Source: Pectinophora gossypiella
Lineage: Eukaryota > Arthropoda > Insecta > Lepidoptera > Gelechiidae
Direction of reading: 5' to 3'
DNA length: 64,000 nucleotides
NCBI RefSeq assembly: GCF_024362695.1
Contig: NC_065420.1
Span: 15,278,753 to 15,342,752 of the forward strand
Position 1 is the first letter of the stretch, and each line of letters starts with the position of its first letter. The position numbers were made by a program, and so were the translations under genes. The notes under the pieces are model-generated. The model saw only the letters and a list, made by a program, of their open reading frames with translations. It made no database searches and was not told the DNA's origin. Of this stretch, positions 17,439 to 27,874 are shown in pieces.

Positions 17439-17951
17439 CCCGTGTGGAGTTGCTGATCTCCCATCGGGCGCGTCCCCAGGTGGCGGATAGGGGAATGCCC
17501 CCCCAGATATGGGGGGGTACCGGCTTCGGCCGGCGCGGACCAAAACAGCGTGGTGGAGTCGCTCTCGCTCGTGGCCCTCTGCAGGGACGAGGTGGTGCGC
17601 AGAGTGGACACAGGAGGGCGACTATCCGACGGCGTCTCTGGCTTCGGCCAGATGACAGGGGCTTCGGCCCCACCGTTGGCAGGGGCGGCGGGTCCGGCAG
17701 CAATGCCGGGCAATGGCTTCGGCCACCGTCGGCCCGACCCGTAACCCAGACGCAATGCTGTCTGGAACGGGGGCCGCCTCCGCATTGAGCGGAGGGGGCC
17801 GCGAGGAAGACAACCTCTGAAAAAATCACCGAAAGCTCAAGTTTGTGGTGCCCGGCGAGGGGCTGTATGGTTTGGCGTTCCAGGCCGTGAGGGCACCCCA
17901 GGGAGCTCACCCTGGTTAATAAAAGAGACCGCCTGCTGAGGTACAGCAAAT
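17439..17951 (+). promoter_or_regulatory. 5' UTR of element F
   Basis: Nearly identical to D up to about 17820, then diverging. Modules: GAGG 17803-17806 with CCTC 17814-17817, followed by an A-run; and CCAGGG 17898-17903 with CCCTGG 17910-17915, followed by TTAATAAAAG. The latter replaces D's CTGGGG with CCCCAG at the same place: both arms changed, pairing kept. Confidence 0.55.
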
Positions 17952-20405
17952 ATGGAAAAAGCGTTCAAAGAATTAATTACCCACGCCGGTAGCCAGGAAA
18001 CTGGTGAATCCGGTCTAAGGTCCCCAATCGTATGTGGGGGGGACTGCGACCGCTTCGTAGGCTCACCGAGCCTCCGTGAACCAAGGAGTAATAGGGTAGA
18101 CTTCTACCCGGCGTTCAACGCCCAACCCGGATGCGACTCTCGCGCGTCAACACCATCTGCGCTTCCTGAAGCGCGGGTGGTGTTGGAGCGCCTACCAACA
18201 CCTGACATGACCCCAGCACCCAGTGCTGATGACGCTGCTCCTGGGCCCAGCTCCCAGGCTGTGCAGCATCGGATCAGTCCTTGCCCCGCTTCGTCTTCGG
18301 ACGAAGCGAGCAGTCTAAGGACTGTGTGCTCAATGGAGAGCGTGACCTCCCTTCCGGAGGGCAAGCTGTGGAGAAAGCGAAAGACAGCTTCGCTTTCAGA
18401 CCCGTCCACTGGCGACGAGGGCCAAGTGTCGGGCACGGCACGCGGCTCGTCCGTCGTCAAGGCTCGGGCTAAGAGGGGTAGGGGACGTCCTCCCACTACC
18501 GGTGAGTACGTTGGCCTCGCCAAAGCCAAGGCCGAACACAATCGCGCTGTACGCGAAGCGCTCAGGCTTCAGGCTGAGCAAGAGGTGGCCCAAGCGGCCA
18601 AAAGAACTTTCTTCTTCCGACGCTCTAATCCGCCGTCGGAGACGGAGACTCCACGATTGGACTCGGGCTCAGAAGCCGCCGCACCGACGGCTGCAGAGCT
18701 CCATGAAAAGGCGAAAGAGGCAATCGGGATCATCCAGAATGTCGCTGTGAAATCGGGGCAACTGAAGGGCACGTATGTACGCGCCCTGAAGGATGCCGCA
18801 CAGCTGATCCGAGAGACTCTGTCTGCCCTGCGCGCTACATCCACTAGCGATGAAACGCTCAAACTGCAGGAGCAGAACACTCGCCAACAGGCGAAACTAG
18901 ATTCGCAGCAAAAGGAGATCGATATGCTCCGTGACGAGATGCGCAAACTCAAGGACTCTCTGAACGCTTCCCAGAGAATGCCTCCGCCCGCTCCTGAGCC
19001 GCTCGCAGAGAGCCCGTGCCCGGAACCGGCCCCGAGAGTTGTGCGCCCCAAACAGACGATGAGGACAAACCCGCCGCCGCCTGATGGCAGTCGAGCCGTG
19101 TCCGAAAAGGACGAGGACCTGGCCTCGCGGATCATTAGCCAAGTTGGCTTCATGATCAACGCGAGGCTAGCGGGTCTGGAGGACAGGCTCCTGCCTCCTA
19201 AGGTGATGCGTCCCCCGCTAGCGGCGGACCGGAAGAATGCGCTCTCCTACGCAGCTGCGGCCAGGACTCCTACTGCTCCAGAGGAGACCCATGCTGCTTT
19301 CGTAGGCAGGAAGACGACCGTCACTGCAGTTGGCACTACACGCGCCAATCCGCCAACGGCCTCACGGGGCCCAGTCGCGACTGCAAGTGGCACAACCTCC
19401 GTGACCCCCAAGAAGAAGAGGGGTTCCAGGGGGAGAAGAGGGAAGAGGGCAAGGAATAAAGGCCAAGATGAGGCCCAACCATTGCCTTCTGGGCCCGCCG
19501 GCGACGACTGGATAGTTGTTGGCCGAGGCGGGAAGAAGAAAGTGGCTTCTGCTCGACCGCCACAACGCCCCAAGGCGCCTAAGCTGCACCCACCGCGCAC
19601 AGCTGCGGTGGTTGTGCAACTGCAGCCAGCGGCCGCGGAGAGTGGAACGAGCTACGCGGACATCCTGAGGGAGGCCAAGTCCAAAGTGGACTTGCAGGGC
19701 CTCGGCATCTCCAGCCTCAGGATCCGCAAGGCGGCAACCGGTGCGCGAGTGCTTGAGGTTGCGGGCGCTTCCAGCGCCGAGAAGGCAGACTCCTTGGCTG
19801 CGAAGCTGAAGGAGTCTATGAGCGGAGACGTCGTAAAAGTCTCCAGACCTACTAAATGCGCTGAGATGCGCATCGTGGGGCTGGATGACTCCGTCTCCGC
19901 TGAAGAGGTGGTAGAGGCAGTTGCCAAGGCTGGAGGCTGCACAGTCGAGAGCGTCAGGGCTGGGGTCATACGCGAAGGAGCAGGCGGTATGGGCTCAATC
20001 TTGATAAGCTGCCCCGTAACAGCTGCTAAAAAGGTGGCTCAAGGAGGTCGCCTCTTGGTGGGCTGGACTTCTGCTCAGGTGAGGGTGCTGGAGCCGCGTC
20101 CGCTGAGGTGCTTCCGGTGCCTCGAAGTCGGGCATACGCACGCCCTGTGCAAGTCCGAGGTGGACCGGAGCACTCAGTGCTTTCGATGCGGCCAAACCGG
20201 CCACCAGTCGTCGCAGTGTTCCGCTGCCCCGCATTGCACAGTGTGCGAGGCGGCGCGTAGACCGGCGGAACACCGATTGGGCAGCTCAACTTGTACTGCT
20301 CAATCCAAGAGCAAAAGGAAGGCACGCAGGGGCCCTCAGGCCCAGCCGCGACCTTCCCGCCCGCAAGCTGCGGGACGTGCCGGGGAACCGATGAGCACCA
20401 ATTAA
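17952..20405 (+). CDS. ORF1 protein, type 2 (subfamily F)
   Basis: 817 aa, start ATG 17952 after the A-rich TAATAAAAG stretch. Same domain order as ORF1 of D: Ser-rich acidic N-terminus, RKRK basic block, KRGRGRPPTTGEYVGLAKAK, coiled coil, Ala/Pro/Lys linker (here with a KKKRGSRGRRGKRARNK basic patch), RRM-like region, and CCHC motifs beginning at C720. Stop TAA overlaps the next ATG as TAATG, the same arrangement that drives translational coupling in SART1. A full-length, unbroken frame. Confidence 0.94.
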   Translation: MEKAFKELITHAGSQETGESGLRSPIVCGGDCDRFVGSPSLREPRSNRVDFYPAFNAQPGCDSRASTPSALPEARVVLERLPTPDMTPAPSADDAAPGPSSQAVQHRISPCPASSSDEASSLRTVCSMESVTSLPEGKLWRKRKTASLSDPSTGDEGQVSGTARGSSVVKARAKRGRGRPPTTGEYVGLAKAKAEHNRAVREALRLQAEQEVAQAAKRTFFFRRSNPPSETETPRLDSGSEAAAPTAAELHEKAKEAIGIIQNVAVKSGQLKGTYVRALKDAAQLIRETLSALRATSTSDETLKLQEQNTRQQAKLDSQQKEIDMLRDEMRKLKDSLNASQRMPPPAPEPLAESPCPEPAPRVVRPKQTMRTNPPPPDGSRAVSEKDEDLASRIISQVGFMINARLAGLEDRLLPPKVMRPPLAADRKNALSYAAAARTPTAPEETHAAFVGRKTTVTAVGTTRANPPTASRGPVATASGTTSVTPKKKRGSRGRRGKRARNKGQDEAQPLPSGPAGDDWIVVGRGGKKKVASARPPQRPKAPKLHPPRTAAVVVQLQPAAAESGTSYADILREAKSKVDLQGLGISSLRIRKAATGARVLEVAGASSAEKADSLAAKLKESMSGDVVKVSRPTKCAEMRIVGLDDSVSAEEVVEAVAKAGGCTVESVRAGVIREGAGGMGSILISCPVTAAKKVAQGGRLLVGWTSAQVRVLEPRPLRCFRCLEVGHTHALCKSEVDRSTQCFRCGQTGHQSSQCSAAPHCTVCEAARRPAEHRLGSSTCTAQSKSKRKARRGPQAQPRPSRPQAAGRAGEPMSTN

Positions 20406-23400
20406 TGGCCCTCAACGTTCTGCAAGCCAACATCAATCACTCTGCCAGAGCCCAGGATCTGTTGCTCCAGAGCATGGCAGAGTGGTTGATTGATGTGGTG
20501 TTTGTCTCAGAACCGTACTCGATTCCGTCCAGAGACAACTGGGTGGGAGACCGGACTGGCGTTGCGGCGTTGATATCGCGGACGGGGGCGGGATTGCCTC
20601 CATTCGAGCACGTTGTGCGAGGTGGAGGTTGTGTCGCTGCCGTCTTAGGGGACACCACACTGGTCAGTGTGTACTTCTCGCCAAACCGCAGCCTGTCCGA
20701 CTTTGAGCAGTTCCTGCTCGAGGTCGGTGTGCTTGTGGGGCGGAGACGCACTGCCCGTGTGATTGTCGCCGGCGATCTCAACGCCAAGTCAACAGTCTGG
20801 GGAAGCCCGTCGACTGACGGCCGAGGAGAGGCGGTGGAAGAGTGGGTGCTGACCGCCGGATTGACCGTTCTCAACCGTGGATCGGTGAACACGTGCGTGC
20901 GGCAACAGGGCGGCTCTATCGTGGACGTAACGTTCGCGGACGCCGCCCTGGCGCGCTGTGTTCAGAGCTGGGAAGTGCAGGAGGAAGCGGAGACGCTGTC
21001 GGATCACCTGTATATCCGTTTCAGTGTCTCCGCACTCCCTGGTACCCCGACGAGCCCGATCCCAGTTCCGGAGGAGAACGGTCCCAAGTGGGCGTTAAAG
21101 CGGCTCGATTACGATGCCCTCGAGGAGGCCACCATTGTCGAGGCTTGGCTGCAGCCCGACTGTGTGCCGGAGGTCGAGCAGGAGACCGAGGCGATTCAGC
21201 AGGCGATGACGAGGGTGTGCGACGCCTGCATGCCCCGCGTCAGAGCGCTTCCCTCACGACGAGCTGTATACTGGTGGTCCGCGGAACTCACGCGGCTTAG
21301 GCAAGCCTGCGTCGAGGCGAGACGCCAGTATACAAGGAGTCGAAGGCGGCGCATCAGGGACGAAGAGGTCTTGGCGCGAGCCGAAGCGTCCTATAGGGAG
21401 GCCAAGAGGGCTCTGCAGGTAGCCATTGCTGAGGCCAAAGATGCGGCGGAACGGGAGATGCTGGATTCTCTGGATGTCGATCCGTGGGGGAGGCCGTACA
21501 AGATGGTGAGGCGCAAGCTTCGACCGTGGGCCCCACCACTTACACAGAGTCTTCAGCCACAGCTCGTGAGCCGCGTCGTGTCCGCCCTGTTTCCCGACAG
21601 GGCCGAGCACACGCCCCCAGCAATGGTGCTGCAAGACGGCACGGCAGATGCCGAGGACGAGGAGGTGATTCCACCTGTAAGCGAGGCCGAATTGGAGGTT
21701 GCAGTGCGGAGACTGCAGGCCAAGAACACCGCCCCGGGCCTTGATGGCATACCGGGGCGTGTCTGGGTCCTCGCTTTACGGGTGGAAGGCGGTCTTGGGC
21801 CGAGGTTGAGGGACCTCTTCACGGGGTGTTTAGTGAGAGGTCACTTCCCTCGCCGGTGGAAGACTGGAAAGCTCGTCCTTATTCGCAAGGAGGGCCGACC
21901 TGCTGACTCCCCGTCTGCTTACAGGCCTATTGTCCTGCTGGACGAAGCCAGCAAGTTGCTGGAGCGAGTAATCGCCGCTCGTCTGATCGAGCACTTGGAG
22001 GTTGTCGGTCCGGACCTGAGCGCATGCCAGTTCGGTTTCCGCAGGGGCAGATCCACCATCGACGCAATCGCGCGGGTGAGGGCCCTAGCGGACGCCGCTG
22101 TAGCTCAGGGGGAGGTCGTCTTGGCGGTGTCTCTGGACATCGCCAACGCCTTCAACACCCTGCCCTGGAGCTGCATCAGGGAAGCGCTCAGGTACCACAA
22201 GGTGCCCCCGTACCTCCGCCGGTTGCTGGCGGCATACCTCTCCGTGAGGGCCGTTAGCTTCCCGGCGTCCGAGGGATGGCGAGAGTGGTCAGTGTCGTGC
22301 GGTGTCCCACAGGGTTCGGTCCTCGGTCCGCTCCTGTGGAACATTGGCTACGACTGGGTGCTGCGTGGAGCGAATGTCCGAGGGGTCGACGTAACTTGTT
22401 ACGCCGACGATACCCTCGTGACGGCTCGAAGCAGCACGTTCCGGGAGGCCGCCATTCTCGCCACGGCGGGTGTGGCCCATGTGGTGGGCAAGATCCGGAG
22501 CCTGGGGTTGGAGGTGGCTCTGACTAAGTCGGAAGCCATTTTCTTCCACGGCCCCCGTGCGGCGCCACCGGCTGGTGCGCATATAGTGGTGGGGGGAGTC
22601 TCCATCGGCGTCAAATCGACGATGCGATACCTGGGCCTCGTCCTGGACAGCCGGTGGAACTTCCGCGCACACTTTACCGGGCTAGCGCCGAGGCTGATTG
22701 CGGCCGCTGGCGCGCTCAGTCGGCTACTTCCAAACATTGGAGGACCGAAGGTGGGCTGCCGTCGACTTTATTGTGGTGTGGTAAGGTCGATGGCATTATA
22801 CGGAGCCCCCATCTGGGTGGACGCCCTGAGCGCCCACAATAGGGCTCTGCTGAGACGGCCTCAAAGGGCCATGGCCACAAGAGTGGTGAGGGGGTACCGT
22901 ACCATCTCGTTCGAGGCTGCCTGCGCCTTGGCCGGTACCCCCCCATGGGAGCTGGACGCCAAAGTTCTGGCCGGTGTGTACAGACACACGGCTCGAGCGC
23001 GTGCCGATGGTGGAGCGCCATCTCCGGAGGAGATCTCGAGACTGAGACTTAACGCTCGTCGAGATACCCTTCTGAGATGGTCGCGAGCCCTGGAGGCGCC
23101 GAGTGCTGGCCACAGAACGGTCACAGCAATCCGGCCCGTTCTGGAAGAATGGGCCGAGAGACGGTTCGGTGCGCTCTCTTTCCGCCTGACGCAGGTCCTC
23201 TCGGGGCACGGCTGCTTCGGCAGGTACCTGTGCAGGGTCGCGGGAAGAGAGCCGACCTCGGACTGCCACCATTGCGGTGCCGCCGATGATACGGCGGATC
23301 ACACCCTCGCCGCATGCCCTGAATGGGCTGAGCCGCGGTCGCGACTCAGGTGCGTGGTCGGCCAGGACCTGTCCCTGCCTGCCGTGGTCTCGGCCATGGT

Positions 23401-23563
23401 CGGTAGTGAGAGGGCTTGGAGAGCGGTATACTCCTTCTGCGAGGACGTGGTGGCGCAGAAGGAGGCCGCCGAGAGGTCGCGGGAGGCCGATCCTGCGTCC
23501 GACCCGATCCGTCGGACTCGGGTGGGACGGAGAAGGTTGGCGCATGATCGGCGCGTCCCGTAA
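20405..23563 (+). CDS. ORF2 protein: APE endonuclease, reverse transcriptase, CCHC domain (type 2, subfamily F)
   Basis: 1052 aa from the ATG at 20405 in TAATG; a longer frame runs upstream into ORF1 from 20291 but is not the natural start, since D starts at the matching ATG. Endonuclease set N9, E36, D124/N126, D174 and D200-H201; RT with VSLDIANAFNTLPW, GVPQGSVLGPLLWNIGYD and YADD 666-669; zinc motif C954-C957-H966-C971. No break. Closest relative in the window is ORF2 of D. A candidate source of enzyme for the ORF2-less elements around it. Confidence 0.95.
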   Translation: MALNVLQANINHSARAQDLLLQSMAEWLIDVVFVSEPYSIPSRDNWVGDRTGVAALISRTGAGLPPFEHVVRGGGCVAAVLGDTTLVSVYFSPNRSLSDFEQFLLEVGVLVGRRRTARVIVAGDLNAKSTVWGSPSTDGRGEAVEEWVLTAGLTVLNRGSVNTCVRQQGGSIVDVTFADAALARCVQSWEVQEEAETLSDHLYIRFSVSALPGTPTSPIPVPEENGPKWALKRLDYDALEEATIVEAWLQPDCVPEVEQETEAIQQAMTRVCDACMPRVRALPSRRAVYWWSAELTRLRQACVEARRQYTRSRRRRIRDEEVLARAEASYREAKRALQVAIAEAKDAAEREMLDSLDVDPWGRPYKMVRRKLRPWAPPLTQSLQPQLVSRVVSALFPDRAEHTPPAMVLQDGTADAEDEEVIPPVSEAELEVAVRRLQAKNTAPGLDGIPGRVWVLALRVEGGLGPRLRDLFTGCLVRGHFPRRWKTGKLVLIRKEGRPADSPSAYRPIVLLDEASKLLERVIAARLIEHLEVVGPDLSACQFGFRRGRSTIDAIARVRALADAAVAQGEVVLAVSLDIANAFNTLPWSCIREALRYHKVPPYLRRLLAAYLSVRAVSFPASEGWREWSVSCGVPQGSVLGPLLWNIGYDWVLRGANVRGVDVTCYADDTLVTARSSTFREAAILATAGVAHVVGKIRSLGLEVALTKSEAIFFHGPRAAPPAGAHIVVGGVSIGVKSTMRYLGLVLDSRWNFRAHFTGLAPRLIAAAGALSRLLPNIGGPKVGCRRLYCGVVRSMALYGAPIWVDALSAHNRALLRRPQRAMATRVVRGYRTISFEAACALAGTPPWELDAKVLAGVYRHTARARADGGAPSPEEISRLRLNARRDTLLRWSRALEAPSAGHRTVTAIRPVLEEWAERRFGALSFRLTQVLSGHGCFGRYLCRVAGREPTSDCHHCGAADDTADHTLAACPEWAEPRSRLRCVVGQDLSLPAVVSAMVGSERAWRAVYSFCEDVVAQKEAAERSREADPASDPIRRTRVGRRRLAHDRRVP

Positions 23564-23873
23564 GTGGGGATGCTGGTGACGGATGCGGGGGGCGTCCGTC
23601 ACTGGCACTCAGTCCCCGTGTTGGTAGGCGTGCGTGTGTTCCGCGCGCCACTAACGATTGAGAGCACCACAGTGCTCACCGAGCCGGGTCCGTATGGACA
23701 CCGCCTGGGAGTTGCGGAAGTATGCGGGCGCGTCCCCGTGGCTCCCACACAGGCGGCAAGATGAACACCGTTGGGTTTTAGTGGGTAGGCGGGATACTTG
23801 AGATCCTGGAGTCCCACATAACCCGTCGTCATCCCCATGGCGGCGGGTATGCGTAAATGCATTTCCCAACGTT
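23564..23873 (+). promoter_or_regulatory. 3' UTR of element F
   Basis: Very similar to the 3' UTR of D over its whole length. Contains GTGACGGATGCG with a partner GTCCGTCAC 3' of it (a hairpin), and the shared terminal helices. Confidence 0.65.
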
Positions 23874-23941
23874 AAAAAAAAAAAAAAAAAAAAAAAAGGT
23901 TAGGTTAGGTTAGGTTAGGTTAGGTTAGGTTAGGTTAGGTT
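23874..23941 (+). repeat. poly(A) of F (23874-23897) and (TTAGG)n array (23898-23941)
   Basis: 24 A and 44 nt of TTAGG. Confidence 0.97.
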
Positions 23942-24455
23942 CCCGTGTGGAGTTGCTGATCTCCCATCGGGCGCGTCCCCAGGTGGCGGATAGGGGAATG
24001 CCCTCCCAGTAATGGGGGGGTACCGGCTTCGGCCGGCGCGGACCAAAACAGCGTGGTGGAGTCGCTCTCGCTCGTGGCCCTCTGCAGGGACGAGGTGGTG
24101 CGCAGAGTGGACACAGGAGGGCGACTATCCGACGGCGTCTCTGGCTTCGGCCAGACGACAGGGGCTTCGGCTCCACCGTTGGCAGGGGCGGCGGGTCCGG
24201 CAGCAATGCCGGGCAATGGCTTCGGCCACCGTCGGTCCGACCCGTAGCCCAGACGCAATGCTGTCTGGAACGGGGGCCGCCTCCGCATTGAGCGGAGGGG
24301 GCCGCGAGGAAGACAACCTCTGAAAAAATCACCGAAAGCCTAAGTTTGTGGTGCCCGGCGAGGGGCTGTATGGCTTGACGTTTCAGGCCGTTAGGGCACC
24401 CCAGGGAGCTCACCCTGGTTAATAAAAGAGACCGCCTGCTGAGGTACAGCTAAAA
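23942..24455 (+). promoter_or_regulatory. 5' UTR of element G
   Basis: As in F: GAGG 24306-24309 with CCTC 24317-24320, then A-run; CCAGGG 24401-24406 with CCCTGG 24413-24418, then TTAATAAAAG. The C-run hairpin near 24001 has CCCTCCC facing GGGGGGG, so a T-G pair replaces a C-G pair. Confidence 0.55.
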
Positions 24456-26949
24456 ATGAAGAAAGCGATCAAAGAATTAATTACCCACGCCGGTAGCCAG
24501 GAAACTGGTGAATCCGGTCTAAGGTCCCCGATCGTATGTGGGGGGGACTGCGACCGCTTCGTGGGCTCACAGAGCTCCCGTCAAACCGAATGTGACCCGG
24601 CGCTCGTCGCCAACAACCCTGGACATGACTCTCGCGCGTCAACACCATCTGCGCTTTCCGAAGCGCGGGTGGTGCTGGAGCGCCTAACCCCGGACTTGAC
24701 ACCAGCACCAAGTGCTAAGATTGCTGCCCCTGGGCCAAGTGCCCAGAGGCGATCGAGACGAACCGGTCCTAGCCTTGTTTCATCTTCGGATGAAACAAGT
24801 AGCCTACGGACCGTATGCTCCATGGAGAGCGTGGCCTCCCTCCCAGAGGGCACACTGTGGCGTAAGCGGAAAACAGTCGTGCTCTCGGACCCGTCCTCAG
24901 ACGAGGGGGACCGAGCTTCGGTAACGGAGCTCGGTTCACCCGTCATGAGGGCGCGGGCCAAGCGAGGTAGAGGTCGCCCTCCAACCACTGGGGAATACGT
25001 TGGCCTTGCCAGGGCCAAAGCGGAGCTCAACCGCGCCATGCGGGAGGAGCTCTTGCTTCAGGCCGAGAAGGAGGTGGCCGAATCGGCCAAGAAGGTCTTC
25101 TGCCTCCGAAGCTCCGGCACACTGCCGGATGCTGACGCGGAGTCTGCGGGACGCGATCCCGACGCAGATCCTGGTACAGAAACGGTCGCCGATCTGTACC
25201 AGAGGGCGAAAGACGCGGCCGCGGTGGTCGAGAACGTGGCTGCCAAGTCAGGTCGACTGAAGGGCACCTTCGTTCGCGCCCTCAAGGACTCCGCGAAGCT
25301 GATCGTCCAGGTGCTGGACGTTCTCCGCTCCACAACGGCGAACGAGGAGACGCGCAGTCTGCAGGCCCAGAACTCCCGCCTGCAGAAAGCGCTGGACGAT
25401 CAGCAGAAGGAGATAGAGAGCCTTCGGCTGGAGATGCGTCAAATGAGAAACTCATTTGGCGCGTCTCAGGATATGACGCAGCCGGCTACAGCGCCTGCAC
25501 CTCTAATGGAGACCTCGCCTGTCTCCGAGAGCCCGCTCCCGGAGCCGGCCCCTAGAGAAGTGCGCGCCAAGCCGGCCAAAAGAACAGACCCGCCGCCGCC
25601 GGAGAGCAGTCGAGCCGTGTCTGATAAAGACGAGGACCTTGCCGCGCGAATCATCAGCCAAGTTGGCTTTTTGGTTGACGCGAAACTGGCAGGTCTGGAG
25701 GACAGGCTCCTGCCTCCGAAGGTGTTACGCCCACCACTTGCGGCGGACCGCAGAAATGCGGCAACGTATGCGGCTGCGGCCAGGACTCCCGCTGTACCAG
25801 CGAAGACCCCCGCCGTAGCCGCACCCAAGACGAAGAAGAAGGTGACTGCCACCGCAGCCGGCACTACACGTGCCATGCCGCCCGCGGCCTCTCAAGGCCC
25901 AGCCGCGGCTGCTAGTGGCCTCACCTCCACACCTTCCCCTAAGAAGAAAAAAAAAGAAGAGGGGTTCTAGGGGAAGGAAGAAGGGAAAGAAGAAGGCAGG
26001 GACCGGCGGCCAAGTCGAGGCCCAATCCCGACCTTCTGGGTCTGCTGGCGACGGCTGGACCACCGTCGGCCAAGGCCGGAGGAAGAAGGCGGCTCCTCAA
26101 CAGCCACAACGCCCCAAGGTGCCCAAAATGCGCACGCCCCGCACAGCGGCGGTTGTGCTGCATTTGCAGCCGGCGGCAGTGGAGGGCGGTACCACGTACG
26201 CGGATGTCTTGAGGGTGGCTAAGGCAAAGGTCAATCTCCAGAGCCTGGGGATAGCCAACCTCAAGATCCGCAAGGCGATGACGGGTGCAAGAGTGCTGGA
26301 GCTCGCGGGCGCCATGAGCGCCGAGAAGGCAGACACCCTGGCTGAAAAGCTCAGGGAGTCAGTGAGCGGGGACGTAGTGAAAGTCTCCAGGCCCATCAAA
26401 CGCGCAGATATGCGCATTGTGGGCCTGGACGACTCCGTCACCGCTCAAGATGTGGTGGAGGCAGTGGCCACGGCCGGCGGATGTGCGACGGACGCCATCA
26501 AGGCCGGTGTCATCCGCGAAGGCGCGGGTGGCATGGGCTCTCTGATGGTGAGCTGCCCTGTAGCAGTCGCTAAAAGGGTGGCTAAGGGTCGCCTCCTGGT
26601 CGGCTGGACCTCTGCCCAGGTGAAAGTGCTGGAGCCGCGTCCGCTGCGGTGCTTCCGATGCCACGAAACCGGACATGCGCACGCCATGTGCGAGTCCGAG
26701 GTGGACCGGAGCACCCAGTGTTTCAGATGCGGCCAAACCGGCCACAAGTCCTCACAGTGTTCCGCTCCCCCGCACTGCACAGTGTGCGAGGCGGCGAGAA
26801 GACCGGCGGAACACCGTCTGGGCAGTTCAATATGTACTGCCCAGTCGAGGAGCAAGCGGAAGGTTCGCGATGGCCCTCAGGCCTCTTCGCGACCTTCCCG
26901 CCCGCAGGCCGCGGGACGTGTCGGGGCTGAGCCCATGAACACGAACTGA
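24456..26949 (+). pseudogene. ORF1, type 2 (subfamily G), one frameshift
   Basis: Reads from ATG 24456 (MKKAIKELITHAGS) through the AT-hook-like KRGRGRPP, coiled coil and linker, then breaks at the C run 25936-25939, which has one C more than copy 2 (55687 region). The frame stops at 25970; the rest (RRM-like region and three zinc motifs) is open in the next frame to 26949. Copy 2 has no break at this point but has two others upstream. So the family frame is probably intact and one or more of these breaks could be sequencing or assembly errors. About 830 codons overall. Confidence 0.85.
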
Positions 26950-27120
26950 CGGCTCTGTGTGGTGTGGTGATGGTCTCGGTTTCGCCCCGTGCAAACGGGG
27001 CGGGAGACCAGACCAGCTTGCGTGAGGGAATTTCACTCCCACCACGGATTCGGTTTCGGGGCGGGGATGGCGGGCGGATGTCGGCCATCTTTCGCCCAAA
27101 AACCGATGCGGGTCTCACCC
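26949..27120 (+). pseudogene. ORF2 relic: start codon lost, internal deletions
   Basis: At the ORF1 stop TGA, where D has TGATGGCTCT, this element has TGACGGCTCT: ATG is ACG. Ten bases later it resumes at a stretch like codons ~31-52 of D/F ORF2 (GTGGTGATGGTCTCGG, then GGGCGGGAGACCAGACC against F's GGGTGGGAGACCGGACT), with the segment between deleted. Further down the similarity fades. The relic folds as a long hairpin, GGTCTC 26972-26977 with GAGACC 27004-27009. No protein is likely. Confidence 0.7.
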
Positions 27121-27459
27121 TGTGTGCACTGGACTAGAGGAGGAGGGCACATAAGGGGGAGACCCAGAGAGCCACGGGCGGCAGACTCGGGGGAGTCTGT
27201 CGTTCCAACAACAACCGGCTCGAGTAGGCGTTGCGTGCGTGTTCCGCGCACGCCACTCACGACGAGGCGAGGCCTCCCAGGCCAACCACTGCCGGGTCGC
27301 GGAAGTATGCTTCGGCGATTCCCGGGTCCCGGCACCACAGTGGACAAGTAGGAACACCGTTGGGTTTTAGTGGGTATACCGGGTGGCAACACCCGGGGAG
27401 TCCCACATAACCACGTCGCCCCCCCGGGTGGCGTGGTATGCGTAAAGCATTTCCCAACG

Positions 27460-27461
<2 letters not shown>
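27121..27461 (+). promoter_or_regulatory. 3' UTR of element G
   Basis: No frame. Ends in the shared helices: GTTGGG with CCCAAC, GTGGG with CCCAC, CACG with CGTG, and ATGCGTAAAGCAT, where one pair of the small hairpin is weakened. Confidence 0.6.
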
Positions 27462-27518
<57 letters not shown>

Positions 27519-27570
27519 TTAGGTTAGGTTAGGTTAGGTTAGGTTAGGTTAGGTTAGGTTAGGTTAGGTT
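27462..27570 (+). repeat. poly(A) of G (27462-27516) and (TTAGG)n array (27517-27570)
   Basis: 55 A and 54 nt of TTAGG. The matching array in copy 2 is two units longer. Confidence 0.97.
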
Positions 27571-27744
27571 AGGTTAGGTTTCGCGGAAGTATGCTTCGGC
27601 GATTCCCGGGTCCTGGCACCACAGTGGACAAGTAGGAACACCGTTGGGTTTTAGTGGGTATACCGGGTGGCAACACCCGGGGAGTCCCACATAACCACGT
27701 CGCCCCCCCGGGCGGCGTGGTATGCGTAAAGCATTTCCCAACGC

Positions 27745-27773
<29 letters not shown>
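27571..27773 (+). mobile_element. Element H: 5'-truncated 3' UTR scrap of subfamily G
   Basis: 175 nt matching 27297-27461 of the neighbouring G (starting TCGCGGAAGTATG) plus 28 A. A second dead-on-arrival insert that holds little more than the terminal RNA structure. Confidence 0.93.
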
Positions 27774-27775
<2 letters not shown>

Positions 27776-27872
27776 TTAGGTTAGGTTAGGTTAGGTTAGG
27801 TTAGGTTAGGTTAGGTTAGGTTAGGTTAGGTTAGGTTAGGTTAGGTTAGGTTAGGTTAGGTTAGGTTAGGTT
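27774..27872 (+). repeat. (TTAGG)n array
   Basis: 99 nt of perfect repeats between H and I. Confidence 0.97.
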
Positions 27873-27874
27873 CC

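Larger units (their letters stand above)
17439..23897 (+). mobile_element. Element F: complete type 2 SART-type retrotransposon
   Basis: 5' UTR 17439-17951, ORF1 17952-20405, ORF2 20405-23563, 3' UTR to 23873, poly(A) 23874-23897. Both frames open. A sister of D: same plan and same 5' first base, but clearly diverged in the ORF1 N-terminus and linkers, so a different subfamily. Confidence 0.95.
23942..27516 (+). mobile_element. Element G: type 2 SART derivative with ORF1 and an ORF2 relic
   Basis: Same first base and 5' UTR as D and F (23942-24455), ORF1 24456-26949 (one frameshift in this copy), then only about 500 nt to the 55-nt poly(A). ORF2 is reduced to a short remnant of the endonuclease start. 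A non-autonomous element keeping a long ORF1 and the 3' end. Confidence 0.92.

Noticed and set aside
17439..17560. HDV-like fold in type 2 5' ends (CCCGTGT with ATATGGG)
   Set aside because: Needs two wobble pairs, competes with a stable C-run/G-run hairpin, and is not kept in G.
20291..20404. ORF2 of F starting at 20291 inside ORF1
   Set aside because: The extra residues are an out-of-frame reading of the ORF1 zinc/tail region; D starts at the matching overlapping ATG.
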